Positions 9,695 to 18,544 of a stretch of DNA of 64,000 nucleotides are shown here, piece after piece. The notes beneath the pieces were generated by a model. It was given only the letters and a program-made list of their open reading frames with translations. It did not search any database and was not told where the DNA came from. The stretch lies in NCBI RefSeq assembly GCF_018401815.1, contig NZ_JAGYKG010000001.1:124001-188000 (forward strand). The letters are read 5' to 3'. Source of the stretch: Nonlabens sp. Its GTDB lineage: Bacteria > Bacteroidota > Bacteroidia > Flavobacteriales > Flavobacteriaceae. Made by a program: the position numbers and the translations under genes. Position 1 is the first letter of the stretch. Each line of letters starts with the position of its first letter.

Positions 9695-9736
9695 CACTGA
9701 AAACTGAGACTGAGAACTGAGACTGAAAACTAAAAC

Positions 9737-11047
9737 CTACTTCTCCTCAACAGGCACTGCAAATAAATCAAAATCCTCTGCTTCTGTGATGATAACATTC
9801 ACAAATGAACCTACCGATATATAGTGTTTGTCTGCATCTATAAGGACCTCGTTATCTACATCTGGGCTGTCAAATTCGGTGCGGCCTACAAAATGATTCC
9901 CGCGTTTGCGATCGATCATCACTCTGAATTCCTTTCCTATCTTTTGCTGATTGAGCTCCCAAGAGATTTGAGATTGAATTTCCATGATCTCGTTAGCGCG
10001 TTCCTGCTTTACCTCAGCTGGAACATCATCTTCTAGCTTATAAGCATGCGTATTTTCTTCATGCGAATAAGTAAAACATCCCATACGTTCAAAACGCTGG
10101 TCAGTTACCCATTGCTTTAAGATTTCAAAATCTTCTTCTGTCTCACCAGGATAGCCTACAATCAATGTGGTACGTATGGCCATTTCTGGAACTAGCGTTC
10201 TGAATTTATCTAGAAGTGCATTGGTTTTTTCAAAAGTAGTTCCACGACGCATGGATTTTAATACAGGCGTAGAAATATGTTGTAGCGGTATATCCAGGTA
10301 ATTGCACACCTTAGGTTCGCTTTTCATGACGTCTAAAACATCCAGCGGAAAACCAGTTGGGAACGCATAATGCATGCGTATCCATTCGATTCCCTCTACT
10401 TTTGCCAGCTCGCGCAGCAATTCGGCTAGTCGTCGCTCTTTATACAAATCAAGACCGTAATACGTCAGGTCTTGTGCAATTAAAATCAATTCTTTTACCC
10501 CTTTTGCCGCAAGCTTTTCAGCCTCGATAATCAGGTTTTCAATTGGGGTGCTTTTGTGGCCACCACGCATTAATGGGATTGCACAAAACGAACATGGTCG
10601 GTCACAACCTTCAGCTATTTTAAAATAGGCGTAATTTTTTGGTGTGGTCGTTACTCGTTCCCCTATCAGCTCGTGCTTGTAATCGGCACCTAATGCTTTA
10701 AGAAGTGATGGCAATTCTGTGGTTCCAAAATACTGATCCACATCTGGAATTTCTTTTTGAAGATCTGGCTTGTAACGCTCCGATAGACAACCGGATACAA
10801 ATACCTGATCCACCTCGCCTCTTTGCTTACGTTCTACAAAATCAAGAATGGTGTTCACAGACTCTTCCTTGGCATTATCAATAAAACCACAGGTATTGAT
10901 CACTACAATATTTCCCTCTTCTTCATGTACCACATCTTTACCGCTGGCCTTCAATTGGCCCATCAGCACTTCACTATCATACACATTCTTAGAACAACCT
11001 AAAGTAATTACGTTGATCCTGTTCTTTTTTCTTGTTTTTGTTCTCAT
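9737..11047 (-). CDS. rimO: Ribosomal protein S12 methylthiotransferase RimO
   Basis: Radical-SAM enzyme that adds a methylthio group to an aspartate of ribosomal protein S12. The N-terminal UPF0004 domain starts with LGCSKNVYDSEVLMG, which favours RimO over MiaB. Cysteines 18, 53 and 87 would hold the auxiliary cluster; C148, C152 and C155 in CDRPCSFC bind the SAM cluster. A C-terminal TRAM domain ends the 436-aa protein, which has family length. The gene is alone, with its own -7 box 10 bases upstream of the ATG. The repeat tract 9620-9735 lies just past its stop. Confidence 0.95.
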   Translation of the reverse strand: MRTKTRKKNRINVITLGCSKNVYDSEVLMGQLKASGKDVVHEEEGNIVVINTCGFIDNAKEESVNTILDFVERKQRGEVDQVFVSGCLSERYKPDLQKEIPDVDQYFGTTELPSLLKALGADYKHELIGERVTTTPKNYAYFKIAEGCDRPCSFCAIPLMRGGHKSTPIENLIIEAEKLAAKGVKELILIAQDLTYYGLDLYKERRLAELLRELAKVEGIEWIRMHYAFPTGFPLDVLDVMKSEPKVCNYLDIPLQHISTPVLKSMRRGTTFEKTNALLDKFRTLVPEMAIRTTLIVGYPGETEEDFEILKQWVTDQRFERMGCFTYSHEENTHAYKLEDDVPAEVKQERANEIMEIQSQISWELNQQKIGKEFRVMIDRKRGNHFVGRTEFDSPDVDNEVLIDADKHYISVGSFVNVIITEAEDFDLFAVPVEEK

Positions 11048-11056
11048 AAGCGGCTA

Positions 11057-11064
11057 CAAATTTA
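11057..11064 (-). promoter_or_regulatory. Candidate -7 box of rimO
   Basis: TAAATTTG on the minus strand, matching TAnnTTTG. It ends only 10 bases before the rimO ATG at 11047, so the transcript would have an extremely short leader. Confidence 0.45.
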
Positions 11065-11440
11065 CGACTTAGGCGTGGTTTATTGCTGATTTTAACAGGC
11101 TTTCTATTTTCTTGAGAAAATGTAAGTTGATCGGGAAACAGCTCCAGGCGAAAGTGGACTTCTCCAAAAGCCTTGTCGGCAGTTTTAAAAACAAGAGCAC
11201 CCTAAAATCATAGCTGCTAGATGGCTTTAAAACGATACCTAAAGTTTTACAGATAATAAAATAACCGGTCGCAAAAAGATCTAAATAGGCGAGATGACTA
11301 ATTGTAATTCTACAACTTCCTAAAACTCCTAAAACCCAGCTAGACAGCGTTAACTTTTACTTACTAGATTGATGATCCAAGATTTCCAAATCTCGACACT
11401 TAATCAAACATGCCAAGAAAAATACTTGGTATGTTGGTTC
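11065..11440. other. Intergenic gap with a short repeat and a hairpin
   Basis: No gene seen. The 22-base stretch at 11315-11336 (core ttcctaaaactcctaaaacc) recurs at 11446-11467, where it forms the last codons of the DUF1684 gene. A hairpin CATGCCAAG...CTTGGTATG at 11409-11433 lies just past that gene's stop on the minus strand. It has no T-run after it, so its role as terminator is doubtful. Confidence 0.5.
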
Positions 11441-12052
11441 CTAAAACTTCCTAAAACTCCTAAAACCCTCTTGAACACCAGCAGTAACTTTTAGAGGTAA
11501 ATGATTTTCTGCTGGAGGAATAGGACAAGAAAATCTTTCGCTATAAGCACAATAGGGATTGTAGGTGTTATTAAAGTTAAGGGTTAAGCTCTCCTCTAGC
11601 GGTGCTCTCAATTCCATATAGCGACCTAATTTATAAGACCCTGCTCCATTGGTCTCATCTGTAAAAAATACTGATAGGTAATTGTAATATTCTGGATCAT
11701 CTTTTAAACTAGGACTCGATAAAACAAGTAATTTGCATTTCTTACCCTTTAAGGTAACATGCAAATAACCGTATTTTACGAAAGAGGCAATGCGCGTGGT
11801 GGAAGTTTCTAACGGTAATTCTTCTGTATTAGGTAGTGGTTCAAATCTGGCTTCCACTACAAATTCTGGATCAAAATCGTAGAAGTTTAAATAGCCAAAA
11901 TTCTTCTTTTCCCTTTCTGTTAAAACCTTATTCTCTCCAGATTGGTATTCTAAAGAAAGCTTCTTTCGGTAGTCTATAGATTCTTGCTCCTGATCCTGAG
12001 CACCTAAGCTAAGGCTAAAAGCGAGTACTAATAAAATAACGATGTTTTTCAT
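11441..12052 (-). CDS. DUF1684 family secreted protein
   Basis: DUF1684 protein of about 203 aa. The signature block near the C-terminus is YNPYCAYSERFSCPIPPAEN. The ATG at 12052 gives a normal signal peptide, MKNIVILLVLAFSLSLGAQ; longer readings would run into the neighbouring membrane-protein gene. The product should be periplasmic or exported. The biochemical role of the family is not established. Its last residues (GFRSFRKF) are encoded by a short repeat that also occurs 130 bases downstream, so the natural C-terminus may have been altered. The membrane-protein gene lies 4 bases upstream, so the two share a transcript. Confidence 0.85.
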   Translation of the reverse strand: MKNIVILLVLAFSLSLGAQDQEQESIDYRKKLSLEYQSGENKVLTEREKKNFGYLNFYDFDPEFVVEARFEPLPNTEELPLETSTTRIASFVKYGYLHVTLKGKKCKLLVLSSPSLKDDPEYYNYLSVFFTDETNGAGSYKLGRYMELRAPLEESLTLNFNNTYNPYCAYSERFSCPIPPAENHLPLKVTAGVQEGFRSFRKF

Positions 12053-12056
12053 CCTA

Positions 12057-12386
12057 TTAAGAAGTAAGACTCCATATCCATAGAGCGATGTCATTGTAAT
12101 AAAATCTAGCCATTGCAACAACAGCAACTGCAACTGTGGTAATGGACCAAATGTATTTTTTATACACCACACTAGCACCTGTAACTACAAATACTAGCAA
12201 GTGTACCACGGCCATAACATACAACGGGTCATAGGCATTTTTAGGTGCCATCGGATTATCTGCTAATGGGTTGGTGAGCAACTGAAAAACTACGGTACAC
12301 ATGTAAAAAGCAGCATAAATGACCACGATCTTAGTGGTTATTTGAAGGCTTCGATCGTTGAATAATGGGGGTCGTTCTTGTTCCAA
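12057..12386 (-). CDS. Small membrane protein of unknown function
   Basis: A 109-aa protein with three or four hydrophobic segments (about 20-37, 58-75, 82-95 and the tail). No known family recognised. No ATG exists at the front; TTG at 12386 is the probable start, and the frame is closed upstream by a stop. It ends 4 bases before the DUF1684 start, so the two are probably co-transcribed. A polytopic inner-membrane location is inferred from composition only. Confidence 0.65.
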   Translation of the reverse strand: MEQERPPLFNDRSLQITTKIVVIYAAFYMCTVVFQLLTNPLADNPMAPKNAYDPLYVMAVVHLLVFVVTGASVVYKKYIWSITTVAVAVVAMARFYYNDIALWIWSLTS

Positions 12387-12503
12387 TTCTTTTTTCTTAA
12401 CTATTTTTAACTCAGTCGCATTACCACCTGATACTTTCCAAAAATCCTAAAGAGATGTATACCTCTATCTGCATCTGAAAAAAAGCCTCTTTAAAAAGCC
12501 TGA

Positions 12504-14102
12504 TTAATTGTTATAATTTTTTGGCAACACTCTGTGTTTGGTCCTCTTCTCATAAGCAGCGGCCCAATTAAAAAGCAAGAGGTCTTTTTCCTTAGGCGCG
12601 ATAAACGTAAGGCCATAGGGTTGTCCTTTGGCAGTATAACCCATAGGAACGGTCATCGCAGGAAAGAAAGCCGCTGCAGCTACACCAGCTGTATAGTTAT
12701 TGATAGAAACAAAACCATGGAGATCATGCTCCTTTATCAAATTATAAAAGTACTCTTGAGCAGTTGCCGTCATCGCCTCTTTAAATCTCCAAAAATCAGC
12801 ATCAGAAACAGCAGGCTCGTCCATAATTCCTTGGAAAAGACGCTGCCCATAAGGCATGGCTTTTAAAGAATCCTTTCTGTTCCATTCCATGACTTTAGCA
12901 ACGTCCCAACCGCGATATGTAGCATTTGCTTGGCTTTCAAAATAAGCAGGCAAGTCCTTTTTCATATCTGCATTGAGCAGTTTTAAGAATCCGTTTAATT
13001 GTGGTCTGGTATTGTCTACTTCAATAAGTACGGCTCCAGATTCTTCTAAATCCAGTAAGGCTTTTGCATATAATGGATTTTCTTTAAAAGAAGTCCATAC
13101 GGCAAAGCGAACTCCTTTTAAACTAGCGGTTTCAAAATTATTAGAACCATATTCGTCGATCACTTCATAAGGCGCACCTAATGCTTGTGCTAGAATGGCA
13201 TTGTCCATTACGTTTTTGGTCATGGGTCCGGCGGTATCTAAATAACTGGAAATAGGCACAATTCCAACACCGCTAAAAGTTCCAGTAGTAGGTTTATAAC
13301 CTACCACACTATTTTGAGAAGACGGAGATAGAATAGAACCAGAAGTCTCTGATCCAATAGCAGCTACAGCAAAATTTGCTGCGACACTAACACCACTTCC
13401 ACTGCTGGAACCGCCGGTATCTATAGTTCTTCTTCCATAAGGATTTAAGGTCTGTCCACCTACTGCGCTGTAACCACTCGGACAATCGCCACAAAAGAAA
13501 TAAGCCCATTCACTTAAGTTGGTTTTTCCTAAAATAACCGCTCCTTCTTGTCTTAGTTTATTGACGATTTGAGCATTTTGAGCAGTGGTGTTGTTGATCA
13601 ATACGGCCGCACCAGAAGTGGTAGGCATGTCTTTAGTATTTATATTATCTTTTAATAAAATAGGCATTCCTTTGATAGAATAATAAGCGAGTTCCTCCCC
13701 ATTTTTCTTGGCATAGGCCAAATCTTGATCGGCAGCATCAGCTTGTTTTAAGGCATTGGGATTGATCGCAATCACAGCGTTCAAAGATTTGGGATTCTCT
13801 CTGTCGTAGGTATAAATTCTTTTCAAGTAGAAAAGAGTCAGGTCTCGGTAGGAAAATTGCCCACTAGCAATGGCTTCTTTAATTTCCGGAATACTCTTTT
13901 CAAGAATAAGGCCTTTAAGCTTATCGCTTTCGCGAAAGCTTACCACTTCATCTAACAAATCACCAAAAATCTGATCCTTATCTAAATAGTTAGAATCCAA
14001 TACTTTGAATTCTCTAATATCAGTAGTTGCAAGTTGTACTGACGTATCTGAAGACTTGCAAGCTAAAAATAGCAACGGCAAGAAAAGTAGCAATTTTTTC
14101 AT
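12504..14102 (-). CDS. Amidase-signature family lipoprotein
   Basis: A 532-aa enzyme of the amidase signature (AS) family, which hydrolyses amide bonds with a Ser-cisSer-Lys triad. The lysine lies in GMPILLKDNI. The serine block is TGGSSSGSGVSVAANF followed by GSETSGSI. An N-terminal lipoprotein signal, MKKLLLFLPLLFLAC, places it on the periplasmic side of a membrane. The likely substrates are peptides or small amides rather than tRNA, since GatA is cytoplasmic. The genome palindrome at 13926-13939 lies in its N-terminal part. It is transcribed separately from its neighbours by spacing. Confidence 0.9.
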   Translation of the reverse strand: MKKLLLFLPLLFLACKSSDTSVQLATTDIREFKVLDSNYLDKDQIFGDLLDEVVSFRESDKLKGLILEKSIPEIKEAIASGQFSYRDLTLFYLKRIYTYDRENPKSLNAVIAINPNALKQADAADQDLAYAKKNGEELAYYSIKGMPILLKDNINTKDMPTTSGAAVLINNTTAQNAQIVNKLRQEGAVILGKTNLSEWAYFFCGDCPSGYSAVGGQTLNPYGRRTIDTGGSSSGSGVSVAANFAVAAIGSETSGSILSPSSQNSVVGYKPTTGTFSGVGIVPISSYLDTAGPMTKNVMDNAILAQALGAPYEVIDEYGSNNFETASLKGVRFAVWTSFKENPLYAKALLDLEESGAVLIEVDNTRPQLNGFLKLLNADMKKDLPAYFESQANATYRGWDVAKVMEWNRKDSLKAMPYGQRLFQGIMDEPAVSDADFWRFKEAMTATAQEYFYNLIKEHDLHGFVSINNYTAGVAAAAFFPAMTVPMGYTAKGQPYGLTFIAPKEKDLLLFNWAAAYEKRTKHRVLPKNYNN

Positions 14103-14319
14103 GAAATAAGTTTGCCTAAAAATAAAACTCTTAGGCTTAAAATAAACTATTTAAAAGCATTTTATATACTGCGGAAAGAAAAACACAAAAGACCCTTGCA
14201 CTGCTGGAATAAAGGCTCCAAATCATTTCTTAAAGCTAGAAAAACAAAATAAACTCCAGTAAGGGCTTCTTTTCTATACGGCAACTGAAAAACTTCTTAT
14301 AATGGAGGACTTCCTGATT

Positions 14320-15273
14320 CTAATTAAAAAAGCTGTCCACAAACTCTACTTTATTAAATACTTGAAGATCTTCCAAGCCTTCTCCTACCCCTATATAACG
14401 CACTGGAATTTGGAACTGGTCAGAAATACCAATCACCACACCACCTTTTGCAGTGCCGTCTAACTTGGTAACGGCAAGACTTGTTACTTCGGTAGTTGCG
14501 GTAAATTGCTTTGCTTGTTCAAAGGCATTTTGACCTGTAGAACCATCGAGTACCAACATCACATCGTGGGGAGCGTTAGGAATGATTTTTTGCATCACGC
14601 GCTTTACTTTAGAAAGCTCGTTCATCAAGTTGACTTTATTGTGTAAACGTCCGGCGGTATCGATAAGAACGACATCTGCATTTTGTGCGACAGCACTTTG
14701 TAAGGTGTCGTAAGCGACACTTGCAGGGTCACTTCCCATAGCTTGCTTTACAATCTCTACACCTACTCGTTGTGCCCAAATATCCAATTGTTCTACTGCA
14801 GCGGCTCTAAAAGTATCCCCTGCTCCTAAAACAACTTTCTTACCCGCTTTTTTAAGTTGGTATGCTAATTTACCAATGGTAGTGGTCTTTCCTACTCCAT
14901 TAACTCCTACAATCATGATGACATAAGGACCATCGGTTTCTGGAATGGTAAATTCTGTAGCATCACCTTGATTCACCTTACTCATCAATCCCGCAATTTC
15001 TTCGCGTAAGATTTGGTTCAATTCGGAAGTACCTAGGTATTTGTCTTTTGCTACACGAGCTTCTATGCGATCAATGATCTTTACCGTTGTTGCAACCCCT
15101 ACATCGCTAGAGATCAATACATCTTCTAGATCATCAAGTAGCTCAGCATCTACAGTAGATTTACCTGCTACAGCTTTTCCCAGTTTGTCAAAAAAGCTGG
15201 ATTTAGTGTGCTCCAGTCCTTTGTCTAGTGTTTCTTTTTTCTCTTTAGAAAATATGTTTTTGAAAAAACTCAT
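14320..15273 (-). CDS. ftsY: Signal recognition particle receptor FtsY
   Basis: GTPase that docks SRP-ribosome complexes at the inner membrane. The NG domain has G1 GVNGVGKTT (123-131), DTFRAA (153-158), DTAGR (about 205) and TKLDG (about 268). At 317 aa it lacks the long acidic A domain of enteric FtsY, which is normal for Bacteroidota. The ATG at 15273 is preceded by a TATTTTTG box. It lies downstream of the rpmB-rpmG-DUF4295 cluster, but a terminator and a 400-base gap separate them. Confidence 0.96.
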   Translation of the reverse strand: MSFFKNIFSKEKKETLDKGLEHTKSSFFDKLGKAVAGKSTVDAELLDDLEDVLISSDVGVATTVKIIDRIEARVAKDKYLGTSELNQILREEIAGLMSKVNQGDATEFTIPETDGPYVIMIVGVNGVGKTTTIGKLAYQLKKAGKKVVLGAGDTFRAAAVEQLDIWAQRVGVEIVKQAMGSDPASVAYDTLQSAVAQNADVVLIDTAGRLHNKVNLMNELSKVKRVMQKIIPNAPHDVMLVLDGSTGQNAFEQAKQFTATTEVTSLAVTKLDGTAKGGVVIGISDQFQIPVRYIGVGEGLEDLQVFNKVEFVDSFFN

Positions 15274-15291
15274 GGCTTATTTAGAATGAGT

Positions 15292-15299
15292 ACAAAAAT
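15292..15299 (-). promoter_or_regulatory. Candidate -7 box of ftsY
   Basis: Minus-strand TATTTTTG fits TAnnTTTG and ends 19 bases before the ftsY ATG. The upstream -33 element is not obvious. Confidence 0.4.
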
Positions 15300-15620
15300 A
15301 AGAAAGTTAAGGCCAATAATGACTATAGTTGTGATGAAAGAACATCAGGACGGTTTCCAGAAAATTAGACATAGAGGTCCTACATGGCGGTTCTCTGAGA
15401 TAGTTTGGCCACAATGGTTACCTACTGACGAAAGCACACCTGCTGCACGGTATATTGTACTTATGCATCAAACAGCCTAGCCGCATTGAAAAATATTCCT
15501 TCGTGATTAGGAGAATGGGAGAGCAAAAGTGATTCGGAAGGTCCCCCTATATAAGTTTATAAGGCTGTGGTTCTTGTGATACCGCCCTTCTAAAAAGTGG
15601 AATCCTGAGATAGTTCCAAA
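15300..15620. other. Gap between the ribosomal-protein cluster and ftsY
   Basis: A plus-strand reading frame of 64 codons exists here (15286-15480), but it has no family features and starts inside the ftsY promoter region. I see no gene or RNA in this stretch. Confidence 0.4.
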
Positions 15621-15625
15621 ACAAA

Positions 15626-15653
15626 AAACCGTCCTATTTTCATAGGACGGTTT
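15626..15653 (-). terminator. Hairpin terminator after the rpmB-rpmG-DUF4295 cluster
   Basis: Twelve-base arms AAACCGTCCTAT and ATAGGACGGTTT around a TTTC loop. It lies 21 bases past the DUF4295 stop. The minus-strand product continues into a T-rich tract (gttttttgttttgg). Confidence 0.8.
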
Positions 15654-15673
15654 GGAACATTTAATTAACCAAC

Positions 15674-15826
15674 TTATTTCTTATTCAAGAAATCGTTTAC
15701 TAAATCTGGCGCCATAATAGCACTTACAAATGTATAAGCGCCTGTTTTAGGAGACTTTACCATTTTGATTGCTTTCGTTAATCTTACATTTCCCGTTTGT
15801 AGGGATGCGATTGATTTCTTTGCCAT
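15674..15826 (-). CDS. DUF4295 small basic protein
   Basis: A 50-aa lysine-rich protein starting MAKKSIASLQTG and ending FLNKK. Short DUF4295 proteins sit just after rpmG in Bacteroidota and are probably ribosome-associated; their exact role is not established. The order rpmB, rpmG, DUF4295 with gaps of 19 and 7 bases indicates one transcript. A strong hairpin follows the stop. Confidence 0.9.
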   Translation of the reverse strand: MAKKSIASLQTGNVRLTKAIKMVKSPKTGAYTFVSAIMAPDLVNDFLNKK

Positions 15827-15833
15827 GTCTTAC

Positions 15834-16019
15834 TTATTTAATTTCTTTATGAACCGTCATACGCTTCAAGACCGGATTGAACTTCTTGAGCTCAAGACGA
15901 TCTGGCGTGTTTTTCTTATTCTTTGTAGTGATGTAACGAGACATCCCAGCCATACCAGACTCCTTGTGTTCTGTACACTGAAGAATCACTTGTATTCTAT
16001 TTCCTTTACTTTTTGCCAT
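15834..16019 (-). CDS. rpmG: 50S ribosomal protein L33
   Basis: A 61-aa L33 with the family pattern [15 protein letters not shown] and [19 protein letters not shown]. Only one cysteine is present, so this is the zinc-free (C-minus) form. It lies between rpmB and DUF4295 in the usual Bacteroidota order. Confidence 0.96.
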   Translation of the reverse strand: MAKSKGNRIQVILQCTEHKESGMAGMSRYITTKNKKNTPDRLELKKFNPVLKRMTVHKEIK

Positions 16020-16038
16020 CTTATGTACTTTTTAAAAA

Positions 16039-16278
16039 TTACTTAGTAAGAAAACCCTTAGTACGAGCCTCTTTAATTACTTGAGTAATTCCTTTCTTAT
16101 TGATGTTTTTTATTGCTCTAGCAGATACTTTAAGGGTAACCCACTTATCTTCTTCCGGTAGATAGAATTTCTTCTTGAAAAGATTTACGTTAAATCTACG
16201 TTTAGTCTTATTCATAGCGAAGGAAACATTATTTCCAGTCATCGCTGATTTTCCAGTAAGTTCACAAACTCGAGACAT
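16039..16278 (-). CDS. rpmB: 50S ribosomal protein L28
   Basis: A 79-aa L28 starting MSRVCELTGKSAMTGNNVS, with the typical KTKRRFNVNLFKKKF and the basic tail ARTKGFLTK. First gene of the small ribosomal cluster, 59 bases after the cinA stop. It may be read through from the guaB-FAH-Hpt-cinA run or use its own promoter; I found no clear box. Confidence 0.96.
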   Translation of the reverse strand: MSRVCELTGKSAMTGNNVSFAMNKTKRRFNVNLFKKKFYLPEEDKWVTLKVSARAIKNINKKGITQVIKEARTKGFLTK

Positions 16279-16337
16279 GATTATTGTTATTTAAAATCGG
16301 AATGCAAAATAACGATATTTAATTCGATCTCACAAGT

Positions 16338-17594
16338 CTAAATTAGCTGCTTTTTTAATAATTCTTTTTGAAGCAATTCAAATGACTTATTTACGGTCTT
16401 TTGAATCACTCGTTCTCGATGATTCCCCATCATAAATTTCAACGCAAAACTCTCTTTTTCCGAAGCTATACCAATAAAAACCGTTCCTACGTCGGCATCG
16501 CTATCTCCTGTTGACGGACCTGCATTCCCCGTAGTAGCAACTGCATAATCTGAATTAAATAGTTTTTTTACGGCTAAAGCCATCGCCTCAGCCACTTCAG
16601 CGCTTACTACAGAATGTTGCTCAATGAGCAAAGGATCAATACCCAAAACGGCCACTTTTGATGCTGTTGCATAAGTGATCGTACTTCCTTTAAAGAACTT
16701 TGAGGCTCCTGGAATTTCTGTAATTAAGTTGGCTATTTTTCCTCCCGTACAACTTTCTGCGGTGGCTAGCGTTTTATGTTGCTGTGTAAATAAACGACTC
16801 ACTTGGTCTACCAAGTGCTCTTCATTGCTTTCTCCGACAATAATATCTTCTATAATCAGGTAAAGTGTTTTGATTTGTTCAGCTACTTCTTTTTCAAGAA
16901 GCAATTTATTTACTCCAACAGTTGACAAACGCAGCCTGACCGTTCCTAAACTTGGCAAATAAGCCAGTTTAATATGCGCTGGAAGTGCCTCTTCCCACTG
17001 CGCAATTCGGGTAGCGATGGTACTTTCTCCTTGACCAGCGGTTAAAATTGTCCGATGATGTATATGAGGTAATCCAGGAAGTTTTTGAATTCTAGGCAAC
17101 ACCTCACTCTTCATGATTTCTTTCATTTCAAAAGGAACGCCTGGCATGGAAACAAAAACTACAGCACTGCGCTCCAACCACATTCCTGGAGCTGTTCCAA
17201 AATTATTTTTAAGGATCACTGCTTTGGATGGCACCATAGCTTGAGCTGTATTCATAGACACCATAGGATCTTTAATGTACTTGGCAAATAATTGAGTCAC
17301 ATGATCCAATACTTCTTCATCAAGTACCAATTCATCATTTAAATATTCACAAATAGCAGATTTAGTAATGTCGTCTTTTGTAGGCCCTAATCCACCTGTG
17401 ATCAGCACGAAATCTGATTGTGATTCCGCTTTCGCGAAAGCGGATAATATATGATCCCTATTGTCGCTTATAGAGATGATCTCGTGCACATGGACACCTA
17501 TTTTATTGAGCTCTTGTGCCATCCAAGCAGAATTGGTATCCACAATCTGACCTATAAGTATTTCATCCCCTATCGTAATTATGGTCGCTTTCAT
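16338..17594 (-). CDS. cinA: CinA-like nicotinamide-nucleotide amidohydrolase / competence-damage protein
   Basis: A 418-aa two-domain CinA. The N-terminal MoCF/COG1058 domain begins MKATIITIGDEILIGQIVD with GGLGPTKDDIT. The C-terminal PncC-type domain has TAESCTGGKIANLIT and TTGNAGPS. The family recycles NAD by-products and links to DNA uptake in some bacteria. The ATG at 17594 directly abuts the Hpt stop at 17595-17597. The palindrome at 17428-17441 is in frame and encodes AFAKA inside the first domain, so the protein tolerates it. Confidence 0.93.
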   Translation of the reverse strand: MKATIITIGDEILIGQIVDTNSAWMAQELNKIGVHVHEIISISDNRDHILSAFAKAESQSDFVLITGGLGPTKDDITKSAICEYLNDELVLDEEVLDHVTQLFAKYIKDPMVSMNTAQAMVPSKAVILKNNFGTAPGMWLERSAVVFVSMPGVPFEMKEIMKSEVLPRIQKLPGLPHIHHRTILTAGQGESTIATRIAQWEEALPAHIKLAYLPSLGTVRLRLSTVGVNKLLLEKEVAEQIKTLYLIIEDIIVGESNEEHLVDQVSRLFTQQHKTLATAESCTGGKIANLITEIPGASKFFKGSTITYATASKVAVLGIDPLLIEQHSVVSAEVAEAMALAVKKLFNSDYAVATTGNAGPSTGDSDADVGTVFIGIASEKESFALKFMMGNHRERVIQKTVNKSFELLQKELLKKQLI

Positions 17595-17930
17595 TTAAAA
17601 ATCTCTTTTAAGCTGAATCAACGTTTCTTGTAGTTCTTGAGATAAGTGCTTAAAATCTGCACTTATATCTTTTAGTGCAGCACTTTTTGCCCATTTCTCC
17701 AGCACTAATGCATTATGGTACCCGCTTAACCCAAACATTTCTAGAGACGGTCTTATCTTATGAGCATAGCGTTGCACATTTTCTCGATCTTTTTCTGTTA
17801 CCGCTAATTCTAAACGATCCAGATCAACAGTCATTTCTTGAATAAAAATGCCTACCATTAATTTTATGAAATCGGGGTCATTATCAGATAGTTCGATGAT
17901 CTGCGATAAATCGTAAGTTACTTTTTTCAT
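17595..17930 (-). CDS. Hpt (histidine phosphotransfer) domain protein
   Basis: A stand-alone 111-aa Hpt domain, all helical. The phosphoacceptor is probably H57 in YAHKIRPSLEMFGL. Such proteins carry phosphate between hybrid sensor kinases and response regulators, but no kinase or regulator is nearby. Its start overlaps the stop of the FAH-family gene by four bases (ATGA), and its stop touches the cinA start, so it is fixed in this operon. Confidence 0.87.
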   Translation of the reverse strand: MKKVTYDLSQIIELSDNDPDFIKLMVGIFIQEMTVDLDRLELAVTEKDRENVQRYAHKIRPSLEMFGLSGYHNALVLEKWAKSAALKDISADFKHLSQELQETLIQLKRDF

Positions 17931-18541
17931 TTAACTCTTATTTCAAAGAGCTCTTTGCCATGAAGCACGCCTTTTAGAACATCATTTTCTGATACTTTAG
18001 AAACTCCAGCAGGTGTTCCTGTGTAAATCAAGTCTCCTATTTTAAGGGTGAAGTATTGGGAAACATAAGCGATGATCTCATCTATCTTCCACAACATACA
18101 TGTGGTGTTCCCGTCTTGTTGTAAGACGCCATTTTTAAACAACTGAAATTCAAGATTATCCAATTCTGGGAGCTCACTTTTATTAATAAAGTCTCGGGAA
18201 ATCACTGCGGCCCCATCAAAGGCTTTGGCCTTTTCCCAAGGCAATCCTTTTTGTTTGAGTTGTTGTTGAACATCTCTAGCTGTAAAATCGATACCAAGAC
18301 CTATCTCTTCGTAATATTTATGGGCAAACTTCTCATCGATGTGTTTACCGATGCGGTTGATCTTTACGACTACTTCCACTTCATGGTGCACCTCGTTAGT
18401 CCATGGCGGAATAAAAAAAGGCTGTTGGTGCAAAACTAGGGCTGTATCTGGCTTTAGAAAAACTACAGGCTCTTCAGGTCGCTGGTTTGCTAGCTCCTCT
18501 ATATGATCGGTATAATTCCTGCCTATGCAAATAATTTTCAT
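17927..18541 (-). CDS. Fumarylacetoacetate hydrolase family protein
   Basis: A 204-aa single-domain FAH-fold enzyme starting MKIICIGRNYTDHIEEL. It has the metal-binding pattern EVVVKINRIGKHID, a block GIDFTARDVQQQLK and IYTGTPAGVS. Relatives are acylpyruvases or oxaloacetate tautomerase/decarboxylases; substrate cannot be read from sequence. It lies 3 bases after guaB and overlaps the Hpt gene. Confidence 0.9.
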   Translation of the reverse strand: MKIICIGRNYTDHIEELANQRPEEPVVFLKPDTALVLHQQPFFIPPWTNEVHHEVEVVVKINRIGKHIDEKFAHKYYEEIGLGIDFTARDVQQQLKQKGLPWEKAKAFDGAAVISRDFINKSELPELDNLEFQLFKNGVLQQDGNTTCMLWKIDEIIAYVSQYFTLKIGDLIYTGTPAGVSKVSENDVLKGVLHGKELFEIRVK

Positions 18542-18544
18542 AGT

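Noticed and set aside
12057..12178. N-terminal 42-residue extension of the DUF1684 protein
   Set aside because: It overlaps the membrane-protein gene and hides a clean signal peptide that begins at 12052.
15286..15480. 64-codon plus-strand frame between ftsY and its upstream genes
   Set aside because: Starts within the ftsY promoter region, no recognisable family, no conserved composition.
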